64,000 bases of DNA from Oscheius sp. JU75 (taxonomy: Eukaryota; Nematoda; Chromadorea; Rhabditida; Rhabditidae), in NCBI GenBank assembly GCA_037178855.1, contig JASJZC010000006.1, forward strand, positions 7,316,001-7,380,000. The letters run 5' to 3'. The position numbers and the translations under genes are program-made. Within the stretch, counting starts at the first letter, position 1. Every line of letters begins with the position of its first letter. This document shows, one piece after another, positions 1 through 11,879 of this stretch. The notes beneath the pieces are model-generated. The model saw nothing but the letters and a program-made list of their open reading frames with translations, searched no databases and was not told the DNA's origin.

Positions 1-930
1 CAACGTCTTCGAGTTCCGGTTACGATGGATCTGATAGAGAGTCAGTTTGGGTTTTTTGTGAAGTAACAATCTGTTTCCAGCTCTCTTGACCACAAACAAC
101 TCGACCGGCTCACTGCCCAACTCTGTTCTTTCGCCAGACAATGCGTTAGTGGATTGGTAAGTTCAGTTCATGTTAAAGTGGACAGAGACGTATTTCAGAG
201 TTTCGTGCATTCCCAGCGATGTATCCACGGAGGAGTGACACCGTCGAGTGTCTACTTGACCAGATCGTGGAAAGATGCTCTTCGAATGCCCTGTGATCAG
301 ATCGTCAAGTTGGCCGACTTCGATCAGGCTCAGCTCGAATCCAATCTAGCTCACTGTGCTCGTCTTCCATCGGAACACAGTCCACCAGAGGTGCTTCAGG
401 GTAAACCTCACACCACAGCTGGCGACATGTAATTTTGACTCCTCTGGAAAATCTGTTTTGGATTTCAGCTGGCAATTGGGCTTACTGCTCACGGACATTG
501 TTGGAATTGGTGGCAATCCATCTTTGTTTGAATCCTGTGCAGGAACCATGACGGAAAAGGGTGTCAAGAACTATTACGCCAGTCTAACAGCTGGACACAA
601 ACTGTAAGTTGCTCCCATTTTCGACATTTGTGAATTGTTGCTGCTAAACCGGGCTAAAGGGCGAACGCCGCTTTTCTAGAAGCGCGGTCGGTAAGAGCGC
701 CGACTGCGATCAGCACAGCCCTGGTTCGATCACCGGACATGAGCTTGTCTTTTAATTTTGGCGTTTTCAGAGACTCTGGTCTCTCCTCTCTGAAGAAGTC
801 CATTCCCCGATGTCTTTCCATCGATCCAAAGAAGCGTTCAACAGCTCGAGACATTGAAATGCATCTGCTCTCAATCCAACAGCAATTTTCCGACTATCAC
901 ACTGAACACGTCGACTCAGTCGAAGTCTAG
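1..930 (+). CDS. Degenerate protein kinase (probable pseudokinase), 3' part only
   Basis: The gene enters from the left edge. Visible exons are about 1-40, 81-156, 199-428, 479-603 and 771-930, joined by introns of 40-50 bp and one of 167 bp; the reading frame stays open across all joins and ends at TAG 928-930. The product is the C-terminal half of a kinase fold. The catalytic loop, normally HRDxKxxN, reads 'IHGGVTPSSV', so the catalytic Asp and the Lys are gone. DFG is 'ADFDQAQ'. The APE-like motif 'HSPPEVLQGKPHTTAGDIWQLG' segment keeps the alpha-F 'D.W..G' core, and 'C.S.DP..R.TA..I' matches the end of subdomain XI. I infer an inactive scaffold rather than an enzyme. AATAAA at 1043-1048 is a good polyadenylation signal. 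Which kinase family it derives from is unclear. Confidence 0.75.
676..740 (+). pseudogene. tRNA-like fragment inside the last intron of the pseudokinase gene
   Basis: This intron is four times longer than its neighbours. The extra DNA has an A-box-like 'AGCGCGGTCGGTAAGAGCGC' able to form a D-arm, and a B-box-like 'GGTTCGATC' about 35 bases later. The T-arm pairs poorly and the acceptor stem is not evident, so this is a decayed tRNA or tRNA-derived repeat, not a working tRNA. Confidence 0.45.
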
Positions 931-1023
931 TCTCTTCTCTTTCCCGGCCAATTTCTATCTAGTCATCTACGGGTATACTGTATCTAATTCTGCTCCCCCG
1001 CTCTCCATTTCTCAACTTTGATC

Positions 1024-1179
1024 TCAGACGGGTAACATCGAGAATAAAGTTTATTTCTTTTCACAACAGTTGGAGCTGACTGGGACCAGTGGATGGGCTA
1101 TTTACAGCGAAGATAAAGCAGAGAGGTATCTATGTTTTTGAGAAAAGAGCGACTCCTGTTTGATGTTACCCGTATCTGA
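1024..1179. repeat. Imperfect inverted repeat between two convergent genes
   Basis: TCAGACGGGTAACATC at 1024-1039 is matched by the reverse complement at 1162-1179, which carries a two-base extension (ACGGGTAACATC common to both). The arms flank about 120 bp that include the poly(A) signal of the upstream gene. It may be a small foldback element or a hairpin in the 3' UTR. Confidence 0.5.
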
Positions 1180-1238
1180 AGGACTAATTGTCAAAACTTC
1201 AAGTCAAAAGCTTACATGGCAGATATTACATCTGTTGA

Positions 1239-2065
1239 CTAGACATCGGCTCGTACACAAGATTTTAGAAGTTTCCGTGGATAACTACTGGAGGAACAAG
1301 CCGGTTGACTGATTGTGGAAGAGGCCGAGGAGGCTCCACGACCCGAATCTGCTCCGTCCTGAATCAGATTTACTAGCAGGAATAATTGTGAACTTACGTG
1401 AGAAATGTCCAGAACAGTCTCCGGACTTTTGGCTCTGACAGAGATGATACAGTCGTCCAGATGCGATTGGAGCATGTCACAGACTTTCAGCGAGTCGGAC
1501 AACATCAGGTCGTACACCTGAAACAGTGGTTATCTCACATCTGTGAAGTAAGTCTGCATTCTTTTAAGTTTCGTTTCGGAACTCATTGGATACCGTGAAA
1601 GGCAAACTCCAAAATAAAACTGCCAGAAATCGACTCACATCCTGTTCGAAGAGACAGTTCTTCATGCTCTCGTCCTTCTTCTTCGTAATCTTTGCATGTT
1701 TCGGGATACTCCTGGCTACTGTAGGCTGTTCGTCTGCCATCGTCTCCAAAGCCTCGACCAGATAGTTCGGATCGACATCGACCAGATCATCCAAGGACAT
1801 TGATTTTGTATCCCAAAATGATCCCTTATGTCTCCCCTTCTTCTTCCTTTCCACATTCGACGGTAATGTTTTTGAATCGACCTTCTTCGTCTTCTTTTCC
1901 TTTTTCCCGACGGCTTGAGGCTAAAGTCTAGTTTTGTTCATATTGAATCGAAAAACGAACCTCAGCCTTAATCGTGTCACTCGAGACTGTGCCGTTAATC
2001 TTTTTCTTGCTTCTAAAAAGTGATCCAAAGGTCGAATGTTTCTGCGGGCTGGCTATTGAAGTCAT
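1239..2065 (-). CDS. Uncharacterised lysine-rich protein, 208 aa
   Basis: Exons 2065-1961, 1920-1639, 1517-1398 and 1358-1239 (minus strand) sum to 627 nt and keep one frame, with GT-AG introns of 39-121 bp. The product starts 'MTSIASPQKHSTFGSLF', is rich in Lys/Arg clusters (KKEKKTKKV, ERKKKGRHKG) up to residue 75, then has an acidic helical stretch (SLDDLVDVDPNYLVEALE) and a Ser-rich C-terminus. I recognise no domain. The basic clusters could be nuclear localisation signals. A TTTTCAG acceptor lies four bases before the ATG, which suggests spliced-leader addition. It is convergent with the pseudokinase gene, with about 310 bp between stop codons. Confidence 0.7.
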
Positions 2066-2329
2066 CGGTCTGAAAATGAAACAAATTGAAACATTGGAGC
2101 TTGGTATTTACTCAGCTGAGACTCACAGGAAGAGAAAAAATAGGGAAAGTCTCGTCAACAAGACCTCCAAGTGTGCTGTCTGAGTCAGAAAGCCGTAAAA
2201 GAATCGAGCAAATTCGAACTCAAGAGCAAACAGGACCCCCAAAAAACGAGGGTGGAAAAGCTTATAAGCTCTCGGCTTATGTCACCTTCTCAATGATTAT
2301 AGACAAAACAAGAGATTAGGTAAGAGTTA

Positions 2330-5300
2330 TGGACGTGTGCCGGAGTTTCCAGAGAGTAAATCTAAGCCACGCGGCCAAACAAAGCGACTTGTGTCAACAA
2401 TAAGCCTCAGAGGATTAACACTCAGTTTTCGTCGGCATCATCCGGGGTCATCATTGTCGATGCATGAAAATTGGAATAGGGGCGGCCGAAGATGACACTG
2501 GATACCGAGAGACTAGAGTCAGGGGTACATGGATCTATTGGACTGGTCTTTGTTGACCTTTACTTCAAGAAGAGTTTCAGTGATAAAGACTGACAAGAGG
2601 ACGGTGAAAGGAGCAGGATGTGAAAGAGACAGCGAGTAATAGGAATGTTCAAAGGGACAGAAAAGGCCACATTGACAGGTTGTGGAAAGCTGGTTGACTG
2701 AGAACGGAAGCATCAGACAGTTTGATAGAAACAGATGCCTAAGAGATACCGGTTAATATGGATAAAATAGTGACACGCTAAGAGTAGAGGATGACAGGAC
2801 TTGACAAACTTTTCTAGACAAATCTACTGCGGAGAAATGAAAAGATAAAGGGTCAAAAGATTATGCTTTGCAACAGTCATTGCAGCCTGTCTCGAAGTCA
2901 GGAAAAAAGTATAATCTCTCGATCGGAGACAACTCGGAAACCCTCTCTGGATTGAGGGTGGCGCATGTTGCGTTTGCTCAGTTCGCTCCCCAATAAAAAT
3001 ATATGAGCCATTGGCCGCCCCCTTGGCTTCGAAACGAGAATACACCACAGTTTTGTGCTGACAAACGAGAGAGGCTAGTAATTATGAGCAAGGCTGGCAG
3101 CGAGATGGTTCAAGGACTTTGCTTCCACACAATCCGTTCAACAATTGAGGTTAGCAAACAAACAGAGAGGACAGGAACAAGGAACTGGACTTTCAAGAGC
3201 AGTCTGGTACTTGTCAGAGCGTTCCGAAGGATGCATTAGAAAGAATGGTAACCGGTCAGTTCCCCAGATAAGATAGTACAGGTTGGAGATAGAAGTTTGC
3301 CGCGAAAAGTTGCTTTCTGTGACACAAAAGAAGATGACTCAAGACTGGAATGTTTCGTCTCTTCCCAAGAAGGAGAGCCTGAAAATGGCCGAACGCATGA
3401 AAACGTGAAATTGACTGCGATCTGGGACAATTCAGACACATCTGTCCAGTCCGCCAGACCAGTAATTTATTCGCCTTTCCTACGGGGAGAAAAGTGGCAA
3501 TATGGTTTGGTAAGAGCAAAGGTGAGAGTGCAATTAGACTGTCCTCCTGGTGCGAGCTCTGCTGCTGTGTGGATTTTCCCAGATTGAGGTATTTGTTGGA
3601 GGCGGCAAACTGGGCACGACGATTCCCGGGAGAATCAAGATGAAGCGACGGAGAATCACGAGGAGAACGAAGAAGAGACGTGATGATAAATTGTGAGAAA
3701 GGATTCGTCTTTGGGACAGGTGTGCCGCGGGGCCAGCTGACTACTACAGTCTCTTTCTCTCTGTGACCTCGCTCCCGGACGAATTTTTGAACTGCCACCC
3801 GCGCGTAATATGTAAATGTACGCCACCATGTCTACACGATATTTTATCGCGGTTCGGTACGGTCAAAGGGTCATAAAGGAGCTGAAGATAGAGTGCCGGG
3901 CGCGGGTAGAAGGAGAGACCATACACGGAGGGGCCAGGGTGAGATTTTACGACTCTCTGTTTGGGGTCGAGACATTCATCACAACAACAATGGCGAGGAT
4001 GCTCCAAGATGCGGAAGTGGAGATCTTTTTAGCTTTCCAAGGGATGACTTCAAAACTGCTGAGTAAGTGTCCTGCGGGAAAAGATGACATTCATCTCATG
4101 TTAGAGCAAAAAAAAGAGTGATTGGCAGAGTACGAGCTCAATAGAGACGCGACAACAAATAGCTCATTCAAGCGAGCCTGACCCCAAAAATAAAAAGAAC
4201 TGTCGCAACATTTTGTGATTGATTGCGAGCTAGAAAGAAAGATTAGTCAGTCATCAGTGAGGACAATTAGTGGAAAAGAAGGTCCGAGAAAGGTCCCGAG
4301 CCGAAAGATGTGTGCCGGCTTGTTGTGTGGTAATCCCGGGACGCAGCCGGGCCGTTTGTCATTATTATCTGCACTCTAAATCGAGGCCAAACGGCACACG
4401 TAAATCAGAAGAAGACTGGGTGGCCCCAGAATTAGGAGTCTTGAAATATGAGAATCTCTATTTGTTAGTAGGCGCGAGGTGTCGTCGTCATGTTTGAAAA
4501 GAGGCTGAAACAGCCCCGACACAAAGGATCAGTCGTCTCGGGGCAAGAGAGACTTCCGAGACGTGTTCGTAATCGTTCAAAGGGGCTGAAAACAGTGATG
4601 AAGGGGTTGAGGAAACGTCAGTTTAATTAAAACAAACGATTCATCCAAACAGAGGTGACGCAGTCTCAAGGAATCGAGACATGAGGAAACGAGACATGAG
4701 GAAACAACAAACGAAGGCTATTGCAATCGGATGTTATTGGATGGTGATTTTGTTTGTTCAGGAAATTTCGCAAAGTTCTGCAAAAGTAAGGGTACCTTTT
4801 GAGAACCTGGACCTACTGCCAGACACATTCTCTGCTTCTAAACACGCAGGAAAATGCTAAATCATATCCGAGTCTTTTTTCAGAAGAACGAACGTGCTAC
4901 CAGAAGACATGCGCCTATGATAGGCGGACAACTCTTGATAGGAAGCTTTACATAACATTCCATATCTTCGACCCGAAAACGCGGAACAGGGTCAGCTTCA
5001 ATAACTGGAATGATATAGACGGTTAAGTTGCTCGAAGTGAGCGATACCCAAGGGAAGTGAAAAAGTGAGAATGAGTCACAACCCTCACTCCCTCAGAAAA
5101 CGCCCAATCCAAAAGCAGTGAAAAGACACTCTAATGCGCCTGTCAGTTCTAGAGGGGACAAATCGTCCCATATGGTGAAAGCGATATCGGGAGATGATAC
5201 GCTCTCGGCCAATTTGCATAGGCGCCTAAGTGACTCTTGACGAAAAGGTGCGAGTGTGTGTTGTATAAGTCAATTAGCTGGGTCATAGCGGGACTGGCCA

Positions 5301-7480
5301 CAGTTATGTAATGTCAGCTGGCAGGTGGCAGTGCTCCGATTTCTTGGACCACCTGCCAAGGAAACGAACTGATTTCTTGTCAGAGAGAGAGAGAGGGCTG
5401 GTGATGGATGACGCGAAGAGGAGAAAAGAGAAATCTTGCAAACCAAACATAATATGTAATGTGATCTCTTCCCACCCCTTCCGCGTGATAACACAGTTGA
5501 AAAAAAAAGACTGGATCAATCATTTTGACGCCAAAAGTAGTGCATCTGGCTAACAGCTGTGACAGTCGGAACGGAGTCAGACATGCGCGAAATGACATCC
5601 CTCACTTTTTGTCCCACTTTCGTATATATCGGATAAACTCGAAAAAAGCGACGGCTTTGGATACAAAGGCAGAGAACTGACACGGATGCGCGGCTGGGAG
5701 AGTGCTAAGAGGCCCAAAAGAGGACAAACATGAGGCATAAGGTCAAATGCAGCTGATCCAATCTGCTTAACCAATACATGTTTGGTCAACTTCATATATT
5801 GGCCAGAGTACGAGAGAGAACAGCTGCCGGTCCATAATCGGCTGTCAATTGTGCCCTCTCCAATTCAGAGAGACCATCCATCCGTCCGAATCACGCAATA
5901 GAAGCCTCAATTGTTTTCCCCGCAATGGAGGTCTTGAATAATTCTGACAGAGACTCAGGACTGGTAAACAATTAAATCTCTCGTCTTTGTGACTGACTCT
6001 CCTTGTCAGTTTGTACATGGGCATGGAAAAGGTAACGGATAGATGATAACCAAGAGGATAGATTGCAAATCTGTGTCGAAGTTTGAGCACTACCTGTCTT
6101 GTACGACTTGTCTTGAGGGTTCTGACAGTTACAAGCCGAAAAGGAACGATTGACAAGAACGAAATGACAATGCGATACCTGTTGAAGCTGCTTGCAAACA
6201 ATCAAAAAGAATCCGGACAAACTATCGTCCAGCTGGATAGTAAAAAGAGGCTGACCGCGCCCAGCTGCGCTTGTAAATTCGGTGCCTTTACGGCCCATTT
6301 CCGATCACATTCAGCCCCCAAAAGGACTCAAAAGAGAGAGAGGAAAAGAAGTGTGTGTTTGTGGGAAGAAACAACCGGAATTAATGGGAGCCGCTGTTCG
6401 TCCATCCGGCTCTCCTTCGTGTGGGTTGTAAACTCGGTTTTGATGCTGGGGCCAACTGACGAGGCGAGAGATTTGGATAAGGGACGAGAGCAGTAGAGAG
6501 GCAAGCATATTGGTCAAAACAGCAACACCTCGACAGGGAATCACACATAATTTTAAAGAAAGAACGAGGAAAAGTATTCGAGAACAAGTGTCCTGTAACC
6601 TGACACTCTGGCTATGATATCCTATAGTTAGCAAAGTTTTTTCGATGTAAAAATCAGTGGAACATATCGTTCAGTACTCGGGCATGAAATTAGAAGTCAA
6701 ACTGGCAGGAAGAAGCATACTGATGTGTGTCCCAGGTTCCCCGCAACAAACAGAATTTGAAGAGATTTTCGTTAGAGAGGTAAGAGTATAGTGAGAGCAG
6801 ATCACCTAATAGTACTAGGGAACGTGAAATACGAACATAGCTCTGTCCAGCCAGTATCGAATTTGCATCGAAACGGGCTGCGAGCATCCGACACAATGGA
6901 ATAACAACAATTGGGTTCAACTTTTTGGCGCGCAATCACTTCCGACCAGGGCAATTGTTCCGTTGACATTTAGACATTTGAAAGAAACATACAAGGACGA
7001 AGACAATTGGCTGGAAGTAGCCCGTCCGAATAGACGAAAGAGGCGCGCGGACGAGCTAACGAGAGGGATAAGTGGCAGTCGGCTGCATTTGTGACGACTA
7101 AGGAGTTTTTCGCATGGGTCAGCTATACTATTTGATCTTTTTGAAAGTAGGTTTTCTCCGCTTACTTACAGTTCCCAACAGCCGCAAACTACACAGTTCA
7201 CACGACGAGAGACTTCCCCACTTCTTGGTAACAGAACGCTCGAAAGATATTTGGATCCAAAAGCTGTAGAGAAGACTTTAGCAGCTGCTGAAAACTGAGG
7301 CAAGCTGATAATGCGGAAAGAAACAAACCTTTGGAGAATTCCGAAAAGACTAAAGCATTATAAACACTTTTGGATTACCGATTTTGCAAAAAGACGCGTT
7401 GTTAAAATTCCAAGGGCAGTTCTTGTAACTACAGTCTTCCACCAAAGTTGCTTTTTCTCTATTTTCCTCAATAAAATGAC
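2330..7480. other. Long non-coding stretch, no supportable gene
   Basis: About 5 kb without an ORF chain that looks like a gene. The plus strand is visibly purine-rich (many GAGA and GGAA runs), which lowers stop frequency on the minus strand and explains chance minus-strand ORFs such as 3256-3798. A plus ORF at 3816-4121 (101 codons) has no recognisable motif. A short tandem repeat of a 15-bp unit (gagacatgaggaaac twice) sits at 4676-4705 and a GA microsatellite near 5381-5395. The block lies on the 3' side of the zinc-finger gene at 9.98-11.86 kb and may hold its regulatory DNA. Confidence 0.5.
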
Positions 7481-7491
7481 TGGTTTCAAGA

Positions 7492-7776
7492 ATGGAATCG
7501 ACTCTCGACGGCATCTCCTTCCACATTTCTGAACTCTCTGGCGTCGTCGCCGATTTCAAGAACCGTCTGCTCGACTATTCGGACGATTTGGCGGACATTC
7601 GATCCAATCTGGACTTCCTGATGGAGAAGATCGAGTACACGCAGCGAGTCGTTCAGAAGGCCGACTTGGACAAGAATCTCGAGCGACGAATCGAATGGCT
7701 GCTGGCCGATATCACAGAACTGCGAGCCATCCACGTCGAGCAGCCACCGCAGCTGGACTTCACCCGCATCGAATAG
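7492..7776 (+). CDS. Small coiled-coil protein, 94 aa, single exon
   Basis: Intronless ORF starting 'MESTLDGISFHISELSG' and ending TAG 7774-7776, followed within a few bases by AATAAA signals (about 7780 and 7790). Codon use is strongly biased to C or G in the third position (CTC, GAG, AAG, ATC), unlike the flanking DNA, which supports real coding. The protein is almost wholly predicted helical, acidic, with heptad-like Leu/Ile spacing through residues 5-85 (for example 'LDYSDDLADIRSNLDFLMEK'). Size and helical nature fit a subunit of a small coiled-coil complex (BLOC/BORC, kinetochore or Mediator-type), but I see no diagnostic signature and do not assign one. Confidence 0.7.
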   Translation: MESTLDGISFHISELSGVVADFKNRLLDYSDDLADIRSNLDFLMEKIEYTQRVVQKADLDKNLERRIEWLLADITELRAIHVEQPPQLDFTRIE

Positions 7777-8169
7777 ACAATAAAATGAAATAAAGTCTAA
7801 AGTGTAGGAAAGTGTTTTCCTTTGTAGGGAAAGGATTCTGAATAGTCGAAATGGGCGAATTTCTGTTCCTATAGTGAGGGGGTTTGGTAAGATGAATCGT
7901 CGCGTGAACTATGCAAAAGAATAAGGAGTTTTTGAAAACACTCAGTGAGGAGTTTACGGACAAGAGTTCACAAAAATGCGGTATAGGAAGGATATGACTG
8001 GGGAAAAGATAGTACTTTGAGCTAGGGTATGAGACGTTCGACACGGGTAACATGAGAAGGGACATGGGAAATGGGAACTAACTGGGACAAGGACAGAAAC
8101 TTGTTTCAACAGAAACGCGTGCAAGACTAGAACAGCAAGAACATGAGACAAGAACAGCAAGCAGAGCTT

Positions 8170-8425
8170 CTACCCTCTGCTGCTACGAGAAGAAACAGGA
8201 CGAAGAAGGTTCTTGGACAGTTTCCACGAATCTTTCGGAAGCCTCTGCGACATACAGTATCGTAGCACTTCTTGGCATCTTTTCATCTTTTGACTGACTT
8301 CGCTTCGCTTCGGGATCTTACTCGGATAGTACAAAAGCCTATGTGCTTTGTCTGCTGGTAAACATTCACGCGGGCAGCCGATTCCAGTTCCTCGATTACG
8401 TAGTCCAAATCGATGTCGCCTTTTC
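8170..8425 (-). CDS. Possible 3' exons of a small unknown gene
   Basis: On the minus strand a CTTTCAG acceptor opens an exon from 8425 encoding 'GDIDLDYVIEELESAARV' and more. It is followed by a GTAAGA donor, a 35-bp candidate intron ending AAAAG, and a second exon ('MKRCQEVLRYCMSQRLPK' ...) that stops at TAG 8172-8170. The first exon needs one base from an upstream exon I could not identify; an ATG near 8490 does not join in phase with its obvious donor. Composition is protein-like (balanced charges, helical), but there is no recognisable domain. It may be a genuine small gene with a missed first exon, or chance. Confidence 0.35.
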
Positions 8426-8429
8426 CTGA

Positions 8430-9980
8430 AAGTCTAATCCAAAACGCTCTAAACTCTTTTCTAGGTACTTGTCTAGTACGTTCCTAAACATTGTTGCGGA
8501 TCCTGGGCTACCTCACCAGGAGCCAGGGATAGTGGCTGTAAGGAGGGGCATCAACTTTCAGTTTTGACTTTTTACAAGTGGCAAATGCATGAGGCAGCCG
8601 CGTCTTTGTCGTCTGGTTTCCTGAACCGAAACCGCAAAGCAAGTGTTGGACCTACCTTTCTTATTGTGTAGAAGTAGGAATGCAGACAGTCCATGGAGAG
8701 CTAGAGTAAACGACAATCCTGTAGTGAAGATCTGGCGAAAACTGATTGCTCCGGAGGCGGATCTAATTGTTTTGGAAATCATAAAAAAAGTTCGAACAAC
8801 TTTACTTCTTTCTTGGCAAGTTCAGTTCGCTTTAGCTGTCAGCGACAGAACGTTGTTCCAAGATAATCGTCTTCTACACCTCTTCCATGGGTCAGCAGTG
8901 TTTCTACTTTTCACAGTAGTCACTGCGCCAGTAGAGAATCAGATGGACAGCAAAAGAGACACAGCGAATATTGCGTTGTTTTTTTAAGGTTTCAGGAGAG
9001 TAGGAACTTTCCGCCAGCTTCTATCGATCGAGAAGAGCACTTGTGATGACTGTTGGAACATCCAAAAAGACTGGCGCTGTCTACGAGATCATTAAATGAT
9101 AACCCTATTTTATAGCTGCAGGAACAAAAGTCCTGTCATTTTTCTCAATCATTAGTAGCTCAGTTCCGGGCTAGGTTTCTAACTTTGTGTAGGTCGGCAA
9201 TCACTCGTTGTACAAGGGGGCTACTTGCATCAAATTAGAAAAATAGTATTTCGGGTCCTTTGGGTAAGCACTCCAGATATTACTAGGTCTCGGAACCTAG
9301 AATAAGTTTCTCTCTCCCCGCGCAGGATTAGTGGTCTCTCCATTATCCTCGACTGCCCTTGTAATCTTTTCGTGCTCATTTCCCAGTCCAATTTGACTCT
9401 CTATTACCGTAGTCCGAGAAGGATTTCCATCAACCTCGCTCCCATCCCTGGGGAAAAGAACTCGGCTTACCTCCCCACCAGCCCCCTCTCGTCAGATAGT
9501 AATGTTGTAATCAAGAGACCTCACTGGATTTATGTCGCGTCAATCTGTCTCTCATCACGACATCCGCATGCATTTGTGACGTTCATTCCGATGACACTTG
9601 GTCCAAAGAGGTTCATTGCACAGTTTTCCTTTTTCACATAAATCTCGTCGGGACAGAATGGCACCGGAAATATACAATAGGTTGGGAAGAAGAAGCTCCG
9701 AGAGGATATGCGGGGATGAGAATCTGGATAGTTTTGTCGGGGAAGAGATCGTAAACTGATGTATATATTCAGAGATTAGGCCTTCTGACTGAGATTCAGT
9801 GCTTCCGAGGAGTCGATCACGGCTGATCGGAGGTCAAAGAGAGGTGTCGAGAGTCTGAACTGGTACTATACTTAGCAGTTGAACTAGAACTACCTGAAAG
9901 AGTTAAGGACGTCGCTTGGGGAGGGATTGTCCTGTGGCGGAGTGGCGAATCCCCGTCCGGAGAGATCGAAAGTCAAGACA
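8430..9980. other. Non-coding stretch downstream of the pag-3/Gfi-1 homologue
   Basis: No ORF here shows motifs, splice structure or coding-type codon bias. ORFs at 8643-8987 and 9372-9641 on the plus strand have no recognisable content. I see no RNA gene. Confidence 0.4.
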
Positions 9981-9984
9981 CGGC

Positions 9985-11859
9985 CTAAAAGAATTCAAGT
10001 ATCCATCTGTTCTCTGAGAAGTGCGAGACAACCCTGACTTGTGTCTTCTTTCAATTAGTGCCAGATGCCCCCGTGTAGAGGCATAATTGACATCTCGCCG
10101 TGGCATTGTTGCCTCGAAAATTGGATTCTGCCAGGATTATGAGTAGATTACTCGGGCTCAACACAAGATATCTTCCCCCGGCCGAAAAGAGACATACCTT
10201 CGGACTGGACCTCTTCCAATTGACCAGGATGATGGGTTTCGGTATGACGACGACGATCCACCTTTCTCTGGAAGGTCCGTCCACAAATTTCACAAGCGAA
10301 AGGCTTGAAACCGGTGTGTTTCCTCGTGTGGGTGATAAGGTTCGAGGACTGACTGAACGCCTTGCCACAGACTGTACACTTGTGGGGCTTCTCTCCTGAA
10401 ATCATGTTTTACGTCTCTCGGGCCCTCACGGATTTAATTTGGCCAGCATGTGTCAAATAATCGTGCTAATTTGCTATCAAAGCAGAGAGAGAGATGGATG
10501 GATAACTTGAAGCCGACACGGGCCCAATAAATCACATATGGACGCGTTTAATCGGCGACTAGCCACCGCAATTACGACCACATAACACGCGAAAGAATCG
10601 GATTGCTTCCCGGCTGTCACTACCGTAGAGAGTTCACTCTGATTCTAATCTAGTGTGTGGGATGTGCGGGCAGACGATCAAATATTCATTGGGATTGGAC
10701 GAGGACACAGCCGCCAGAGCCCCAACTCTGATTCATCAATCATAAGCACTGGACCGAACCTGTGTGGATGTAGGTATGCTTCTTCATGTCACTCTTCTGA
10801 TGGAATCGCTTGCCACAATATTCACAGGGATATGGCCGGGTGTCTGAATGAATCAGAAGATGCGTCGAGAGGGTCGAGGATCTGAAACATTGAATTGGAA
10901 CAGATCCAAAGATCGCAAGTTTCCCAATATCTGTACAAAAGCTACTCCTTTGTTCTTCCGAGTGATAAGTCTCTCTATTTTTAGACCCCCAGAAGAACGA
11001 ACCTCTTGAATGTCTTCCCACATTGTTTACATTCGAACTGCTTGTCAGCTGTGTGAGTCTGTTGATGAAGCTCAAGGGCAGACGTGTTGCTGAAGACCTT
11101 GTTGCATTTGGAGCAAGGGAAGACGCCTTCGGGACTGTTCTCTGTCGATTCCGATTTGATGTTTTCTGCAAGTGGCATAATGGGAGTGATTGAAATGTAA
11201 AAAGGTTCTCTCTCTGATTTAGAACGAGTATAGTAGAAGAAGAAGGAACCAGGTTGTGAGCCATAAATGGGGAAAACCTTCGGAGCAATATGATGGGAGT
11301 TTTTGACGTGACCCACCCGAGTTTGGGAATATTTTCTATACAAAATATGAAATGCGACCCAGTAATTTCCATTTACCAGACATTAGAATTCGTTTGTAGT
11401 CTTCTCTCGCGTACCTGTGATATCGCACATGGCTCTCTGCATGCTGATAAGATTCATCACTTGGCGTAGTTGGCCCTGCCAAAAAGGGCTAAACGAGGGC
11501 ATGAAGTGGTTCATCTGCGGTATAACGGGGGCAGCCATCGGCACTCGAAGTGGACTCATTGCTGAAAGATTCCCTTGTTTCCCAGTCAAACTGCCAGCTA
11601 ATGCAATCAGGACGCCGCCGCTAGGCCGAGATTGCCACGCCCACCTACCGTAGACGCGAGCCGCTGAGATTTCTAGATGCCTACCTTGTTGCATCAGGAG
11701 TAGTTTCTGCTGAAGAGCCAGAGCTGCTGACATCTTCTGCCAATTAACATCGGGCGGTGATTCCGACTGCTCCGGCTTTTCGGGCGACTCGGCCTTTTGC
11801 TCACTGAGCAGACTGGCTACGGAGTAGACGGAGGGCGAAGGCTCAGGAGCCACGTCCAT
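9985..11859 (-). CDS. pag-3: PAG-3/Gfi-1/Senseless-type five-zinc-finger transcription factor
   Basis: Exons 11859-11685, 11561-11415, 11165-11003, 10881-10760, 10395-10198 and a short last exon near 10013-9985 sum to 834 nt (277 aa) in one frame. Five C2H2 fingers occupy about residues 120-265. The last four contain the near-invariant Gfi-1 blocks '[20 protein letters not shown]', '[13 protein letters not shown]', '[19 protein letters not shown]' and '[19 protein letters not shown]'. The family represses transcription and specifies neurons (C. elegans pag-3, fly senseless, vertebrate Gfi1); five fingers is the PAG-3 number. The N-terminal part is Met/Gln/Pro-rich. No SNAG motif (MPRSFL) is visible: the ATG used directly follows an in-frame acceptor, so an upstream exon may carry it. 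The terminal exon is the least certain. Confidence 0.9.
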
Positions 11860-11879
11860 CAGAAGATCTGGAAAAGTAA

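Noticed and set aside
3256-3798. 180-codon minus-strand ORF
   Set aside because: It lies in purine-skewed DNA where stops are depleted on the minus strand. No motif, no codon bias and no splice partners.
3816-4121. 101-codon plus ORF with ATG
   Set aside because: Protein-like at first sight but with no domain, no upstream acceptor and no poly(A) signal. Not enough to call a gene.
5845-6496. Overlapping ORFs of 108-137 codons on both strands
   Set aside because: Mutually overlapping frames without motifs; several start at non-ATG codons.
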